A stretch of 64,000 bases of DNA from assembly GCF_000092225.1 (NCBI RefSeq), contig NC_014158.1:1054001-1118000 (forward strand). The letters run 5' to 3'. Source of the DNA: Tsukamurella paurometabola DSM 20162. GTDB taxonomy: Bacteria; Actinomycetota; Actinomycetes; Mycobacteriales; Mycobacteriaceae. A program made the translations under genes and the position numbers. Each line of letters opens with the position of its first letter. Position 1 is the stretch's first letter. Below are positions 63,973 through 64,000 of this stretch, piece after piece. The notes under the pieces are model-generated. The model ran no database searches, was not told the origin of the DNA, and was given only the letters and a program-made list of their open reading frames with translations.

Positions 63973-64000
63973 GTGGCTATCACAGATGTCGGCGAGTACG
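63973..64000 (+). CDS. start of a third desaturase paralogue, cut by the window
   Basis: GTG 63973 opens (M)AITDVGEY, nearly the same nine residues as copies 1 and 2 (MAITDIPEY, MAITDIAEY). TAGCCT (63960-63965) lies seven bases before it, so it has its own leaderless promoter, with no TGGGAC operator in the 39-base gap. Only nine codons are visible, so identity rests on this signature. Confidence 0.65.

Overview
The window is GC-rich actinobacterial DNA from a mycolic-acid bacterium (order Mycobacteriales). The evidence is gene content and order: accA3, sseA, sufE, maf, accE, accD5, birA, a PH-domain gene, gtrA, purK, purE and fadE25; then LCP, rmlD, wbbL and manC; sigE, rseA, htrA, tatB and mrp; tmk, mtrA, mtrB, lpqB, comF, hpf and secA1; and tgs, an Rv3231c-like gene, an Rv3230c-like reductase and desA3-type desaturases. 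These follow blocks of the M. tuberculosis Rv3229c-Rv3285 and Rv1220c-Rv1230c regions as I remember them. The genus cannot be fixed from sequence alone; Tsukamurella or a Gordonia-like relative is plausible.

Layout. 1-2.1 kb: end of a WYL regulator and small hypothetical genes. 2.1-17 kb (minus strand): the acyl-CoA carboxylase locus (accA3, accE, accD5). Between maf and sseA sits a tightly overlapping six-gene cassette of four condensation-fold (PapA-like) acyltransferases, one glycosyltransferase and one membrane protein. A fifth PapA2/A3-like gene lies between sufE and accA3. 17-23.6 kb: birA, PH-domain protein, a convergent response regulator and histidine kinase, gtrA, purK-purE and a reductase-like gene. 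23.6-29.5 kb: accessory stretch with a split DUF222/HNH gene, a metallo-beta-lactamase with a decayed partner, and an XRE / ImmA-IrrE / MAB_1171c-like / PAP2 module. 29.5-37.7 kb: fadE25, a lipoprotein, a TIGR03089 protein, LCP ligase and the rhamnosyl-arabinogalactan linker genes rmlD-wbbL-manC. 37.7-46.5 kb: sigE-rseA-htrA-tatB stress locus, an AbiEi-like gene, mrp, a lytic transglycosylase and tmk. 46.5-55.2 kb: mtrA-mtrB-lpqB-comF, hpf, secA1. 55.2-64 kb: plsC, an Rv3235-like gene, a Tgs-type acyltransferase, a DUF6912-like gene, a membrane protein, the ferredoxin-type reductase and two complete desaturase genes; the first nine codons of a third lie at the window edge.

How they fit. Most of the window builds or guards the cell envelope: carboxylases supply malonyl-type extender units, desaturases and acyltransferases tailor lipids, rmlD/wbbL/manC and LCP build and attach wall polymers, and SigE/RseA/HtrA and MtrAB/LpqB sense envelope state. 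The least ordinary parts are the acyltransferase/glycosyltransferase cassette, a shared operator (TGGGAC-N15-GTCCCA) in front of the reductase and one desaturase, a nested dyad in front of another desaturase, twin perfect 18-bp palindromes upstream of fadE25, and a C7 tract that puts the apparent htrA start out of frame. Many genes carry a TANNNT box 6-8 nt before the start codon, indicating leaderless transcripts. I saw no tRNA, rRNA, CRISPR array, insertion sequence or prophage.
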